NCBI GenBank assembly: GCA_019096065.1
Contig: JAGUCH010000002.1
Location: forward strand, 4,538,501 to 4,602,500
Direction: 5' to 3'
Source: Paracyclopina nana
Taxonomy: Eukaryota; Arthropoda; Copepoda; Cyclopoida; Cyclopettidae
Length of the DNA stretch: 64,000 nt
The notes beneath the pieces were generated by a model. That model saw nothing but the letters and a program-made list of their open reading frames with translations, was not told where the DNA came from and made no database searches. A program made the translations under genes and the position numbers. Shown piece by piece: positions 1 to 11,200 of the stretch. The stretch's first letter is position 1. Each line of letters begins with the position of its first letter.

Positions 1-28
1 TTATAACCGCCCAAATCCTTTGTTTCAG

Positions 29-220
29 ATGAAGTTCACAAGCGTTTTTCTCACCCTGTTGGTGGTTTTATTGTCAGTTTTAGCAATTGGCATCCAAGGC
101 AGAGTGGTGCCCAAACTTGGAAGCAACAGAGGATCTTTTAAAAGTTTGAAGACGTCACTACACAAGCTTGACATTTCAAGGAATCACAACAGAGATCAAC
201 TGAACGACCAACGTTCTTGA
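29..220 (+). CDS. Small secreted basic peptide precursor
   Basis: A 63-codon ORF starts at ATG 29, immediately after TTTGTTTCAG, which reads as a 3' splice site; an upstream 5' UTR exon probably lies outside the window. The N-terminus is a clear signal peptide: MKFTS, then a hydrophobic run (VFLTLLVVLLSVLAIGI), with likely cleavage near GIQG/RVV. The mature part, about 39 residues, is basic and polar (many K, R, H, N, S) with no cysteine. A poly(A) signal AATAAA lies at 222-227, two bases after the TGA stop, so the 3' UTR is extremely short. It converges on the gustatory receptor gene 34 bp away. It could be an antimicrobial or signalling peptide, but no family is recognised. Confidence 0.5.
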   Translation: MKFTSVFLTLLVVLLSVLAIGIQGRVVPKLGSNRGSFKSLKTSLHKLDISRNHNRDQLNDQRS

Positions 221-253
221 AAATAAAAGTGTGTATTTGCTGCAAGATTTAAC

Positions 254-1630
254 TTATTTTGGGCTGAGCTCAGTCAGTTTGAATTGTATTAGAACAATAA
301 GGTATGTGACAAAATTGGCTGATATTGATGTCAATAAATGTTTTCCAAGGTGAAAGTATCCGAGGGCATCGAAGCCTTGGAATTTCGTGAAATGAAACAC
401 CAAATTGTCTCGCACTTCAATCAACTCGCTTTTCCACAATTTGTCAGAGACTTTGAAAAATCTGTGCCTATTAATATCAACCAGAGACTCGCTCAGCTCG
501 TCAATTTCATCTTTTAGCTTTTGTGAGAGCATATTGCAAGAATACAGCATTGTTACTATGACAGCTCCCATTCCAACATACCCAACCATGACCAGCCCAG
601 ATTCCAAGCTAAGCTTGTAATTGCCAATGAAAAACGCAAGTTGCCTGTAAGCTGTCAGCACTAGGCCACACAGGTCAAAAATAACCAAAAAGAAAAGCTG
701 AACTGAGAATACTTTGGAGGACATTTTGATGCCTTTCTGGAGCTTAAAGCAATCAGAGAACACACTGGATACATCTGATTCTGTATTGGCTGCTGAAAGC
801 TCTTCTTGCAGTTTGGAGGCCCAAGCTCTCAAATTGCTGCCAATTTCACCATAAAGAGAGACAAAAGTCATTAATGGGGCCAGAGATAGCATCATATTGA
901 GGCCAAGTAAGAAGAAAACCCAAATTATTTTTTCAGGCCGTATGCTGAAGGAGTTGGCTGTCAATAGCAGTAAGCCACCTACAAAGAGCCATCCTTGTTT
1001 AGGTAGGATATATTCCAAGTAAGAGTTTACACATATACCTGAAATTGGCCCAGCTGCTGCAATGATGGTGATTATGACAAAGGATACAAGCATCACAACA
1101 TTTTTGGTGGCTTTCTTTTTCTTAGCTAAATCAACCTTGATATGCGTAGCAAAGTAGTCGTGCAACTCAACCAGATCACTCTTGATACAAATGTTGCCCA
1201 TCAATGTGATAAAGCTTAGAATAGAGAGCATCAATCCAGTGCCCCATAAAGTGACTTCATCAGTGAATGACTCGTTGAATCCACCAAAATTCAACACATC
1301 AAAAATAGATACTTTGGCAGAGGTAACTATGGAATATAGTCCAAATGCTATTAGCCCATTGCCTATGTTGACCAAAACTGTGAACCACAAGGTGGACAAG
1401 ATTGGATTGATTGATTTCAGTTGGATTTTGCCAGAGTCTGGATCAATCACTTTTTTCCAAGGAAAACAGCCAATCAATTGGCCAACTTTTAGTACTGGCC
1501 ACAGGTCGCAGAACAAAAAGTAATTCCTATCCATGAGTACAGCCAACGAGAAGAGCAATTTGAAGACTAAAAGGTCGCAATTCAGCAAACATTTGCTCTT
1601 CATGGGCAAAGCAGGCTCAACATGAGCCAC
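254..1630 (-). CDS. Gustatory-receptor-like seven-transmembrane protein
   Basis: A single-exon ORF of 458 codons, a usual length for arthropod gustatory receptors (Gr). Several hydrophobic segments are visible (for example near residues 85-105, 130-150, 180-200, 210-230, 240-265, 310-335 and 345-370), with a final helix close to the C-terminus. The decisive feature is that last helix: TYLIVLIQF at about residues 442-450 fits the TY-x5-QF signature of the insect/crustacean Gr superfamily. By family knowledge it is a plasma-membrane, inverted-topology, ligand-gated cation channel of chemosensory neurons; the ligand cannot be inferred. Lack of introns fits lineage-specific Gr expansions. No second Gr is visible nearby. 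An N-terminal extension before the first helix is polar and cysteine-bearing; a later start is possible. Confidence 0.85.
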   Translation of the reverse strand: MAHVEPALPMKSKCLLNCDLLVFKLLFSLAVLMDRNYFLFCDLWPVLKVGQLIGCFPWKKVIDPDSGKIQLKSINPILSTLWFTVLVNIGNGLIAFGLYSIVTSAKVSIFDVLNFGGFNESFTDEVTLWGTGLMLSILSFITLMGNICIKSDLVELHDYFATHIKVDLAKKKKATKNVVMLVSFVIITIIAAAGPISGICVNSYLEYILPKQGWLFVGGLLLLTANSFSIRPEKIIWVFFLLGLNMMLSLAPLMTFVSLYGEIGSNLRAWASKLQEELSAANTESDVSSVFSDCFKLQKGIKMSSKVFSVQLFFLVIFDLCGLVLTAYRQLAFFIGNYKLSLESGLVMVGYVGMGAVIVTMLYSCNMLSQKLKDEIDELSESLVDINRHRFFKVSDKLWKSELIEVRDNLVFHFTKFQGFDALGYFHLGKHLLTSISANFVTYLIVLIQFKLTELSPK

Positions 1631-3808
1631 AATTACGTTTCATTAATTTACCACTTTGTGAGTAATTTTTTAAAGGTATCGTCATGCCTTTTGTGTGACC
1701 ATACGGCCAAATACTTGGTATCATTAAGGTTATCTAAAAAATTCATGCGGAACATGCACGAAAGGTTGCCCGATATTTTTGGAATTTTTCCGCAAAAAAG
1801 CTAAAGCCAAGCCAAAAAAACCCTGATAAAGTACGATATAGTATTTGGAATGATCTTACGTAATAATACAAATATGCTCGCAATGTTAAGCTCAAAACTA
1901 TTTGGCAAGAATGGGCACAAATAATTGATACCCTTAGGTTTGGCTATGGCAACATGGAGGTTGTTTAGTGACACAGTATAAAAGAAGGCTTGAATTATTC
2001 ATGTGCTCCCCCCACTTTGCATTTAGGCCAGCTGAACAACAATTAGGCCTAGTAGACAACCGGGCATAGCCACGAAATGTGCTCTGACCTTAAAATAAGC
2101 ACTAATAGCTTAACTGTGAAGCACAACTCATTATGTGGAGTCCTCACCATGTCCAATTTGCATTTAAACAAACTCTACTCAATATCCATCAGGCTCGTGA
2201 ACCAACTGAGCATTGGCAAACGAATTTCGCGGAATTCAGCGACAAAATCGACATTGATCCAACTCATGACAATATTAGAAGACCAGCAGCTACCAAGTGA
2301 AGCTCTGAGTGAAATATCAGCCATTCCTGTGAGAGCAGAGCGAAGCTCGGTCGACCACGAATTTGAAATCACACTTTCAAGGCATTGTGATAACTTGGCT
2401 TCTTTCGATTTTGGCAAAATCGGAAGGCATTTGGCGCTTTTGGAAGTGCAATGCTTCAGCTCTGAAGATGGCTTATTCCATAGGACTTCGCTGCCAGTTC
2501 ACGGGGTCAAAAATTGCTCTGATCAAGTCAATCAAACTGAAGGTATATCTCACGGCAATTTTTAGAGCCCAATCCAACTTTCAAGATTGCATTTAGTTCT
2601 TTTTTGGGCTTTGTTCGAATCCTAAGTTCATCCTCTTATCTCGAGAGCCAATTTGCTCCCTTTGTGTCCCAAAAAAGGCTGGACTGATCATGATTCAGGC
2701 TTATATATGAGTAATGAGGGGCTAAATCAAATCGTGATCGGAATGAAGCATTTGAAATTCGTTTCACGCGTGCATCTTCGCAACAGTTAATATAAATTCT
2801 GGAGCTACAAAATGGCGCCACACCCAAAAGTGTTACTTTTAGAGATGTTAGCCTAATTGCTGATGCTGCCATCATGACCTTTTTCAAGTCGATCAAAACT
2901 GCTATAGGCAATTGACCCTAGAAAACAATTCAAACCACGTGGCTTATTGTTAATTATTTCATCATGATGCCTTCAAGTCAAAAGAACACAGGAACCGGAA
3001 ATGTGAAGTAGACAACTTCATCCTCTACTTTGGCCAACATTTCAATTGATTTAAAAAGAATGAGTTCTTCTGGGTTGGCGGTCTATTCTTGTAATACATG
3101 GAACCTACTTGAAAATTGAAGTCTGGCCTTTCCTCATGCATAATAGGTGTTGACAAGTGCATTGAATCAGATGGGCCCAGCTCATCTAGCTAAGCTGATT
3201 TGCATGCTAATTTAATGGTATAGAAATGTGACACCACTTCCTCTATTGGAGCATCGGCATTTGTAACACCACTTTTAGGCCTATTTCAGGGGAACGGTTT
3301 TGTGGTACCTACTACAACATAAATTATGCCCCCAATTCTTCATGCTGAGATCTTAAAAGATTTGGCACTCTTGCGCCTCCTTTGTTATACATGATTTTTT
3401 AATGCCTGATTCTAGATGAACAAACAACATTTTAAGAGATGTCAAGTTCTTTTGTTTTTTGCTGGCTGCAGCCACAAGATGCAGTTGGACATCATTTCCT
3501 CAATGCAACAACCTATTTTGATATAGACCGAATTAGCATTATTCAAAATAGGTCGTGCGATATCATAAATTGACAAGTCACAGCAAGAGTTCACTTCCGA
3601 ATAAAAGCGTTTGGCGGAATCAATCATTGACTCGACAACTTTTGCCGTAAATACCACCAGCCAAATCTGATGAATAATTCGAGACTGAAAAATCTTGGCT
3701 ACCTACTCTTAAGCAGCGGTTGCACTTCCGCCGCCATGCACAATTATAGCACGCATTAAAGCTGAGTTTTGTTTATTTTTTGAGTTTTTAGTCAACTAGT
3801 ACAATAAA
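1631..3808. other. Intergenic DNA, no supported gene
   Basis: AT-rich intergenic stretch. Short ORFs occur on both strands but none has a signal peptide, domain or splice support. One plus-strand frame, 2151-2303, reads more like protein than its surroundings (HWQTNFAEFSDKIDID, then RRPAATK, then a stop). It could be a decayed fragment of a hAT/ZMYM-type transposase; this is a weak resemblance only. Confidence 0.5.
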
Positions 3809-5128
3809 TTAGAACCCATGATTGTAGAAACTGTGCAAGGCTGTCTTTCTAGGAGTAGAAAAGAAATCTTGACTTGGAATGGCACCATGAGGCCTACTGG
3901 CATAACCAGTGGACCTACTCACACCTCCATAAGGGGGAGGAGGCCTACTGTAGGCCTGTGGTTGGGGCCTACTGTAGGCATACACATCTGGGCTGTAGGG
4001 GGCGCCACTATAAGGCCCATTACTATATTGCCCTAAAGTTCCCCTTTCAGCCTCATTGGCAGCTGCAATGATGTTGAACTCATCACTGTCAGCAAGAATC
4101 CGTTGATCTTCCAAATCATGGGGAATTGTGATATATTGGCTGACGCCGTAATCAAGGTTGTTATCAATGTAAGGCTCTTGCGGTTGGTAGGGAGCACCGT
4201 ATGGATCGGGATGGTAGCTGACAGCGTAGGGATCAGGCTGATGGGTGTACTGAGGTGGGGCCACGTGTTCACTAGGCTGATACTGATAGCTCTGCAACGA
4301 ATGCGATATCAATAATTTGTGCCCTTGTCACCTTGAAATTTGTTGATTTTCGCGGCTGCTTTCCGCCAAGTCAACTATGATCATCTTTAGTTGAAAACAA
4401 GCAGAATTGACCATTCATAAAATTGCACACATTGAAGAGTGAACGCACTTTTCAGGAAGCGAGTGAAACTTGGAAACCAGCTGCAAGCAGATTTGTTCGC
4501 TGGACAATTACATAACACATTGATCGAGCAAGACCTTGGCTGAAATGAAACTAGAAACTTGAAAGATCATCTCACGGAAATATCCAATGGATGATTTTGC
4601 ACTTTTTTCAATTGCAACTGAGACACATTTGGATGTCAGATATTTTGACACGTTCCTCTCATGCTTTGAGAATTTATGCCAAAATTGGAGCAAGTTCCTC
4701 GTCAAAGGTCATCATCGTACAAGCATATTGTATTTACTCTGCCAAAAGCCATATTTGCATTATTTTTTTGTTTTCATGAGAAGAGCATTTTTATGGAAAC
4801 CCAATTCACTTATGGCAGCCTAGAGATGCTTAAAATTCATCAATTTCTCAAGAGTTTCCAGATTTTTAAGATTTCATGCAATCGCACTTACGTAATCGTC
4901 CGGGAACCTGAACGGCTTGTATTGATTTGCAAAGTTGGCCACAGCTTTGGAAGCCTCGATGGTCAACATATCCCTATACCACGTGCCATCGTGCATGACG
5001 TAAGGGGTCGACTCCATTCTCCGCAGAGAATGAATTTCCATGTTAGGCCCATCACTTCTGTAGCTCAAGTCTGCGCGGATTTCGCAGAAAAGGGCATAAA
5101 TAAATAAATAGCGTAACTGCCTTGCCAT
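3809..5128 (-). CDS. Secreted Pro/Tyr-rich protein, two exons
   Basis: Two exons are proposed. Exon 1 is 4892-5128 (ATG at 5128) and ends GATTAC|GTAAGT. Exon 2 is 3809-4291, entered through TTGCAG|AGC in phase 0 after a 600-bp intron. The product is about 240 aa. The first 20 residues (MARQLRYLFIYALFCEIRA) look like a weak signal peptide. Exon 1 then encodes a mixed region with the acidic/aromatic end PFRFPDDY. Exon 2 is low-complexity: repeated PDPYG/YQPQ-like runs, then YSRPQPQAYSRPPPPYGG and a basic C-terminus. This composition is seen in extracellular matrix, cuticle and adhesive proteins, but no chitin-binding RR consensus is present, so function is left open. The intron contains small ORFs that look random. 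Confidence 0.6.
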
Positions 5129-6168
5129 CTTAGTTTGCCCACTATGGCATGATCTCAGTGACTGAGTTAAATGAGTTGACGCAAAACTGAGTTGTGCGTC
5201 AACCGCAAGTGACGCCGCAACGCGTACAGCTATAATATGTTGAAGTACGCGCGCTTTTTGAGCGTATCTAGTCTAAGTTCATTCAAAGTTTATGGGTGTG
5301 ACCTTTTGCTTTGGTTTGCTTTGTGTTGCACTAGAAATATACATAATGTACGGGTGTTAGATGAGGATGTACACTACCAGAAATCTATCAAAAAAGGCTA
5401 ATCTATTGTTACACAAAGTTTCTCAATGGCTGTTGCCCCGCAAAAAATGCAATCAGCAGCCGAATGAAAAAAATGTTGATCAATTAGCATTTGACTTCCC
5501 AACTTTACTGACATTATTAAAAAGTTGAAAATAGCCCAACATTTACATAAGGGAAAAAGATGAGAGAAGAATTCATTATCCTTTGAAGGCATTTTTCATT
5601 CTTCATATTTTTGCACTGTAGTCAAATGCCAATGAAACATCTCGTGCAGAAGTAATTCACCACTTGAATTCATTAAAAGACTCATTACGTCTTTTATCAA
5701 GTGCCTCGAAATTGAATTCTTCGTTGGGTTTCGTCTAGTCACCTCAGTTGATTGAAAATATCAGCTACTTATCGGTCTTAAAACTGACATGAAGTACGGT
5801 GTGAGACACTTGCTTGAAAAAAAACTCATTTCAGTTATTTCGCGTTTCTTCCTGGTCCATACTGGTCTCAAATGTCAAGCAAAGGTCGTTCTCATGGTTT
5901 CATTCCACATTATTACCACTATACTCGTGGCAATTTTCCAAGCGGATCAGCGAATCTATGGACTTTCTATTTATAAATTATAAGCAAACAAACAAAATAA
6001 AAAAACTAGTTTCAATTCTGTGTAAATTGATCCAGCTAAGATAAAGCATGCCTTGATCGGGCATAGTTGAATGGAGACTGCTGTGGAAGTGTCCACTCTA
6101 GATCTCTTTTAAGAGGCCGGAAACAACTTTTGATGTTGGGCTTTAATGGACAACTGGCCTTTCCTGCA
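5129..6168. other. Intergenic DNA left of the BEL/Pao element
   Basis: AT-rich sequence without a supported gene. Short ORFs at 5398-5592 (minus) and 5789-6044 (plus) lack domains or good context. The segment ends at the 5-bp target duplication AAATC (6169-6173) of the BEL/Pao insertion. Confidence 0.5.
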
Positions 6169-6173
6169 AAATC

Positions 6174-6375
6174 TGTAAGCAATTTGCTACCCGGATACTA
6201 GTCCTTGGAGAAAATTGCCGATGACTTTACGAAGTAATACTTTTGTATAAGTTTGGAATCGATGAATAAATCACGATGAACAACTTGTTGGTTTGAAAGG
6301 TGGAACGTAACTGGCGATGTTTATTTACTTTTATGATTACGAGAATATGGGGGAGGGAGCGGGAAAATTCAAACA
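6174..6375 (-). repeat. 3' LTR of the BEL/Pao element
   Basis: 202 bp, identical by eye to 15816-16017. On the element's sense strand (minus) it starts TGTTTGAATTTTCCCG and ends GCTTACA. The minus strand carries AATAAA within GTAAATAAACATCG, a likely poly(A) signal. Its inner edge abuts the polypurine tract at 6376-6383. Confidence 0.95.
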
Positions 6376-6383
6376 TTCCCCGC
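6376..6383 (-). other. Polypurine tract (plus-strand primer) of the BEL/Pao element
   Basis: GCGGGGAA on the minus strand directly abuts the 3' LTR, the position required for priming plus-strand DNA. Three further exact copies of this octamer occur at 8086-8093, 8213-8220 and 8255-8262. Confidence 0.75.
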
Positions 6384-6405
6384 TAAATGAAAAGGGCCTT
6401 TACAT

Positions 6406-7785
6406 TTACTGGTCATCATTTTCTCGCAATAAAGTCTCGTCCATCTCGTAGTCTTCGACTTCTCCTTCTTCACGTCTCAATAAGTCTTCCACATCTCCCA
6501 CTGGGAATGGGTTCGGTTTTGGGGGAGCTGGAATGGGCGTCGAAGGGCGTTTCACCACGGCTGGGGGTTGCGTGACCAAATTCGGCTTTAATTCCGCCGG
6601 CGGTGCGATATCGTCGGCGGCTTCCGTTCGCACCATCTTGATTTTGGGGACGGCTGCGGTTTCCAGGTCGATTAAATCGCGGGTCCCAGTCGAGGTCGAG
6701 GTCGAGGTCGAGGCCGCTGGCGGAGGTGAGTCTGACTTTATCATTATCTGGGCGAAAGGAAGGATCTTTTTCTTCATTTCTTCCAGGTCAGAAGCCGGCG
6801 CCGAGTCGAGGTCCGTAACGGATGTGGTCGAGCCCGAGGTCATAGATGGCTCTGAACCAGGTTCCAGTGAAGTGGACGACGATGACATCGATGCATCACA
6901 GCTACTGGGTCGATAAGATTCGTCTGAACCTGCCCTTGAGGGAGACCCCGAGGCTGAAGCCAGTGATGAAGACGGCGTCTGAAATCCGGGACACCTTCTA
7001 AGGTAGGCGACAAAGTCAGCCTCGCGTTTACGCAGCTCCCACTTGCGATCCGGACGAATAAAGTCATTATTATGACGAAAGAAGTCGTCCATAGCTATTT
7101 GTGGATTTTGATCCACAACTCTGTTTAGAGCGCTTACGGAGACTAAGATTAGCTTGTCACTAGTTATAGTGCTAGCCAGCCCTTTTGGGTCAGTGCGAGG
7201 GTCCCTAAAAGTTACAGAGAGAGGGAAATTCGCAGTCAATTCGTCACCTCTTGCCCTGGAAGAGCTTCGATGAGATCGTTTGCGATCATTACGAGGGGCT
7301 GCATTTCGAGGAGCCGGCATTGGAGTGGTGTTTTCACCTTGGCTTTCAAGCCTCACAATGTCCTCGATGCCATCTACCTCCCTTTGGAGTTCGATGTGAT
7401 TTCGGCGAGCCAAGCGACGCGTTTCCTCTGTTTGCAGAGCTTTATACGTCGCGTATGGAGACGGGATGTTACTATCATACAGAGCCGTCTCAAAAGCGAA
7501 TGCCAGGTCCCTGTAGACATTGATGGCTTCGTAGATTTCCCCCCTGCTGAGGTGGAGGAGCCTGAGGCTGTCCAAGTTGACCCAGTCCAGCCTCTTTTTC
7601 AAATGCGCGATGGGGACCTTCTTGATATGCCCTTCCTGGGCTTTTGAGCCGAGGATGCGGTCCTTGGGGTTAAGCAAGACTTCGGCGATGCCAACTCCTT
7701 TGGTCTTCAATTCGCTGAAGAACGTGGGCTTATTGAACTTATGTTCAAAAGCAGGCCTTTTGGACGATGACAATTGACGAGCCAT
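6406..7785 (-). CDS. BEL/Pao third ORF, function unknown (env position)
   Basis: An intact 459-codon ORF between pol and the 3' LTR, starting MARQLSSSKRPAFEHKFNK. It has no signal peptide, no transmembrane segment and no cysteine-rich ectodomain, so it is not an envelope protein. About residues 1-140 look helical and mixed-charge. Residues 150-185 are basic (RKRSHRSSSRARGDE). A second folded-looking block lies at about 190-270 (DDFFRHNNDFIRPDRKWELRKREADFVAYLRRCPG). The C-terminal third is Ser/Thr/Pro-rich and acidic with an STSTSTST run. The 480-bp gap before it suggests its own promoter or a spliced mRNA. It could be a nucleic-acid-binding accessory protein or a duplicated gag-like protein; neither is demonstrated. 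Confidence 0.75.
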   Translation of the reverse strand: MARQLSSSKRPAFEHKFNKPTFFSELKTKGVGIAEVLLNPKDRILGSKAQEGHIKKVPIAHLKKRLDWVNLDSLRLLHLSRGEIYEAINVYRDLAFAFETALYDSNIPSPYATYKALQTEETRRLARRNHIELQREVDGIEDIVRLESQGENTTPMPAPRNAAPRNDRKRSHRSSSRARGDELTANFPLSVTFRDPRTDPKGLASTITSDKLILVSVSALNRVVDQNPQIAMDDFFRHNNDFIRPDRKWELRKREADFVAYLRRCPGFQTPSSSLASASGSPSRAGSDESYRPSSCDASMSSSSTSLEPGSEPSMTSGSTTSVTDLDSAPASDLEEMKKKILPFAQIMIKSDSPPPAASTSTSTSTGTRDLIDLETAAVPKIKMVRTEAADDIAPPAELKPNLVTQPPAVVKRPSTPIPAPPKPNPFPVGDVEDLLRREEGEVEDYEMDETLLRENDDQ

Positions 7786-8266
7786 TTTTGGCTAAGTTTT
7801 CGAACTTGTTTAGACGGTGAGGGGGATGACGAATGGGGTTACCCGTGGAATTTTGTACGTGAAATGATCGGGGTGGATGCCTCGTGGGCTTTAAATACCT
7901 CACCGAGACTGAGATTTTCTCAACCTTACGTGCATCTCAACTGTACGTGATGTCAGTGTTTGCACTTGTCCTTGGATTCGCGGATTTTATTTTAGGTGCA
8001 TTTTGACCTATGTTATGATTGCTGACTAGCAAAAGTGAGAATTCCTTTGTTTACGGGTGTTCGCGGCGCGAAACGCCGTTAAGCTTTCCCCGCAATTCTC
8101 GAGTTTTGCGATAATTCGTGACGTCATTTAGACTCGGTTTTAACTTTGGCTCTAAGCTTGATGCCGAGTCCTTTGTTTATGTTTTGAATTCACGCAGTTT
8201 TCAAATTCAAAGTTCCCCGCGTTTTAGAACTTAAATTGACACTTTTGTGTTATTTTCCCCGCGTTT
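7786..8266 (-). other. Non-coding gap between pol and ORF3, with PPT copies
   Basis: 481 bp inside the BEL/Pao element without a long ORF. On the sense (minus) strand it carries three exact copies of the polypurine octamer GCGGGGAA (8086-8093, 8213-8220, 8255-8262). The copy at 8213 is followed by CTTTGAATTT, closely matching the true PPT/LTR junction at 6366-6383. This is also where a promoter or 3' splice site for ORF3 should lie. Confidence 0.6.
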
Positions 8267-11200
8267 TTAGAGAATATTAAGTGGAATCAATTGTCTAATT
8301 GAATATATTTCTCTCTTTGCAGGTTTTATTTTATATTTTTCAGTTTTGGTTTGATCCGAGGCTATGAGGACTTCGCATTTTCTAATGACATCGTCTGAGT
8401 CTTTGATTAGCGAATGGATTCGTCCCCATTTCCACTCGTACCTTGGATTTTTCCAGTCTTTTTTGCTAGTGGACGTCGGCATTAAGATGCAAATTTCGCC
8501 CAGCTTCGGGTTATCCCGAAATTTGGTCCATTTAGGATACTTTTTCAGTTCATCAATGACAGCGTTCGTCCATTGAGACCAAAAATCGTCAATAAGTGCT
8601 CTGATTGTCAAATAGAGCTCTGAAAACTTGTTCTCTGCTTTGACATGAAGCAGACTATCGTCATAGTTGAGGCCGCACTTAAGTATGTCATTAATGCATA
8701 AAACGCCTTCTATTTTACTCGTGTTTATATATTCCACAGGTCTACTGTTAATCAAGTCAGTGATCATGTCAATGCTTGTTAGCAGGCTGTCCAGGGTGAA
8801 CTCAGTGGATTGTAAGCATGGCAGCCTTGCCTTTGCTAATCCAACCATTCGTTCAGCTAACCCATTGTTTTGTGGGCTGTAAACTGGGGAGAATTCCCAC
8901 TGTTCTATGTTCAATTTTGATTGAAGACTTCCTAAGTCAGGTAAGACTAAGTTTTTAGTAGCTGTAAATTGCGCAGCGTTGTCAGATCTGACTATTTTTG
9001 GAGTTCTGCGTTTGCAAGCGAATCTTTGGAAGGCTGTCAGTACGTGTTCTGTTGCCATACTTTCGCATAGTTCCATGTGGAAAGCATGCGTCTGTAAGCA
9101 GACAAATATCAATAGATAATACTTTTTAGTACCTCTGCCAAATATGACCTTTAAAGGACCTGCAAAGTCAATTGCGATCGATTCAAAGAGCCGGAGTTTG
9201 TCAAATTTCGAGTCCGGAAGCTTCGCCATTATTTGGCTTTGATAAGGTTTGCCTTTTGTAAGTCTGCATTCGTAGCATTTTTTGATTATATTCTTCATCA
9301 TTACTCGTAAGCCTGAGCAGTGGAAGAATTTGTACATTTCTGCTAATGATTCTTTAAGCGAAGCATGATTTGTGTCATGTATGTCTTTCGCTATTAGATA
9401 TGTTAAGTAGCTCGATTTATCGAGTAGAATTGGTCTTTTTTGATAAACTGAAATAGCGCTGAAGTCATCAATTCTAGAGTCTCCTCTTATGATGCTATCA
9501 TCGTCCAGTTTTGCTTTAAAGCTAGTCAATTCTTTCTTTAGATTAGAATTGATACTCAGAAACGCTTCTTTTTGCGCTTCGCGAATAAGGAAAGAAAGTG
9601 CAAGTTTCTTTTTGTAAAAAACTCGGTTTTCGTATTGCTTCTGCTTTAGCTTTAAGCCGTCTCGGAGATTCTGAGTATTAGCTGGGGCCTCCGGATTTGT
9701 CAGAGCTTTTTCAGTCAGTACTTTTCTAATACATAGTAAGCTACTCGTGATTTTGAGCAGACTGTCGAGGTCATTAAAATGACGTTTTACAAATTCATTT
9801 GTATAGAGGATGGGTCTTTTATTCATAAAAGAGGTTAGATCAGGCTGTTTTTCAGCCCATTTCGTTTCCAGTTTAAACAGATTCCGGATTTTGTCAAATG
9901 ACATCGATGGATGATAATTCCGGAGTTTTAAGTGGCTGAATAGGCAAATTCTGGCCACAGAGCTTCTAAGCTCATCTTTTTCTTCATCTGGCATGTCATA
10001 TAAGTTCTCGTCATCGATTTGATAATCAAGAGAATCTAAGTTATAACCTTTGAACCAGTGAGTTTTGTCTTTTATGAATTCGTCCAATGACAAGCTACGA
10101 GTGCCTTTGTCTGCTGGATTCTTGTCAGTTTTGACATAGTTCCATTGGCTTTTGCTCGTTGTTTGTCTGATTAGCGAAAGTCTCGTTGCTATAAATTGTT
10201 CAAGTCTTCTTGAGCAGTATTTGATCCATTGTAAAGTGCACTGTGAATCCAAATAGTAGAAGACGTTTTCGTCGCTAATAGAGCAGTTGACTAGTTTTAA
10301 GTTTTTTAAAACATTGGGCACTATTTGAGCAGCGCAGACTGCTCCCATCAATTCAGCTTTTGGAATTGATCGGCCAGTAAAAGAGATAAGCTTCTTTTTA
10401 GCGGTTATCAAATTGGCTTCAGCTTTTTGTTCCCCGCATTCGTCTGTATAGATTATGCGAAGGTAAACTGCTACGCAGTAAGCTTTTTTAGAAGCATCGC
10501 AGAAAGCGTGAAGTTCGCGCCGGATTATTTGATGATCCGGAATTGAAACGTAGCGTGGAAGAATGATTTCATCAATTCTAGTTGCCTCGTTAGTGAATTG
10601 CATAAATGCATCAAGTATTGGCCTGATTCGATCGTCTTGAGATTCGTAATTGATCAGTTTATCGTCCCAATTCAGCTTTAGCGTGTCATTTAAGCCCCAG
10701 ACTTCTTGGGTTATGAGTCTTCCTCGAAGTGTGAAGGGGGCCAGCAAGTCATGCGGATCAAAAATTTGAGCTACTATTGAAGCTATGTATCGTCTCGTTA
10801 TTAGACTTTGGTCTTTTTCTGTAAGCTTTGTTTTCAAGGCTTGGAACTGTATAGTGTCATTGCTTGAGATCCACTTTATGCCAAGAGCTTTGACGTCTGG
10901 CGTTTTGGACTGCAAGTCAAAGGTGGGATGCCAATCCTCTTTTTCCAGCTTGGCCATGAAGTCTTTGTCATTACTGACCCACTTTTTGAAGACCATTTTC
11001 GATTTGGCGTGGACATTTTTGACATCATGATAAACTGCGAGAGCATCTTTAGTGTCATCGCAGCTGAACAAAATATCGTCCATGTAGAGGCATTCATTGA
11101 ACACGTACTCAGTTAGAGGGTGTAATTTGCCTTCTTTTGAGATTTCCTTCATAGTATATAGAGCAGCGTAAGGGGAAGCTGCGTTTCCAAAGACCCAGGA

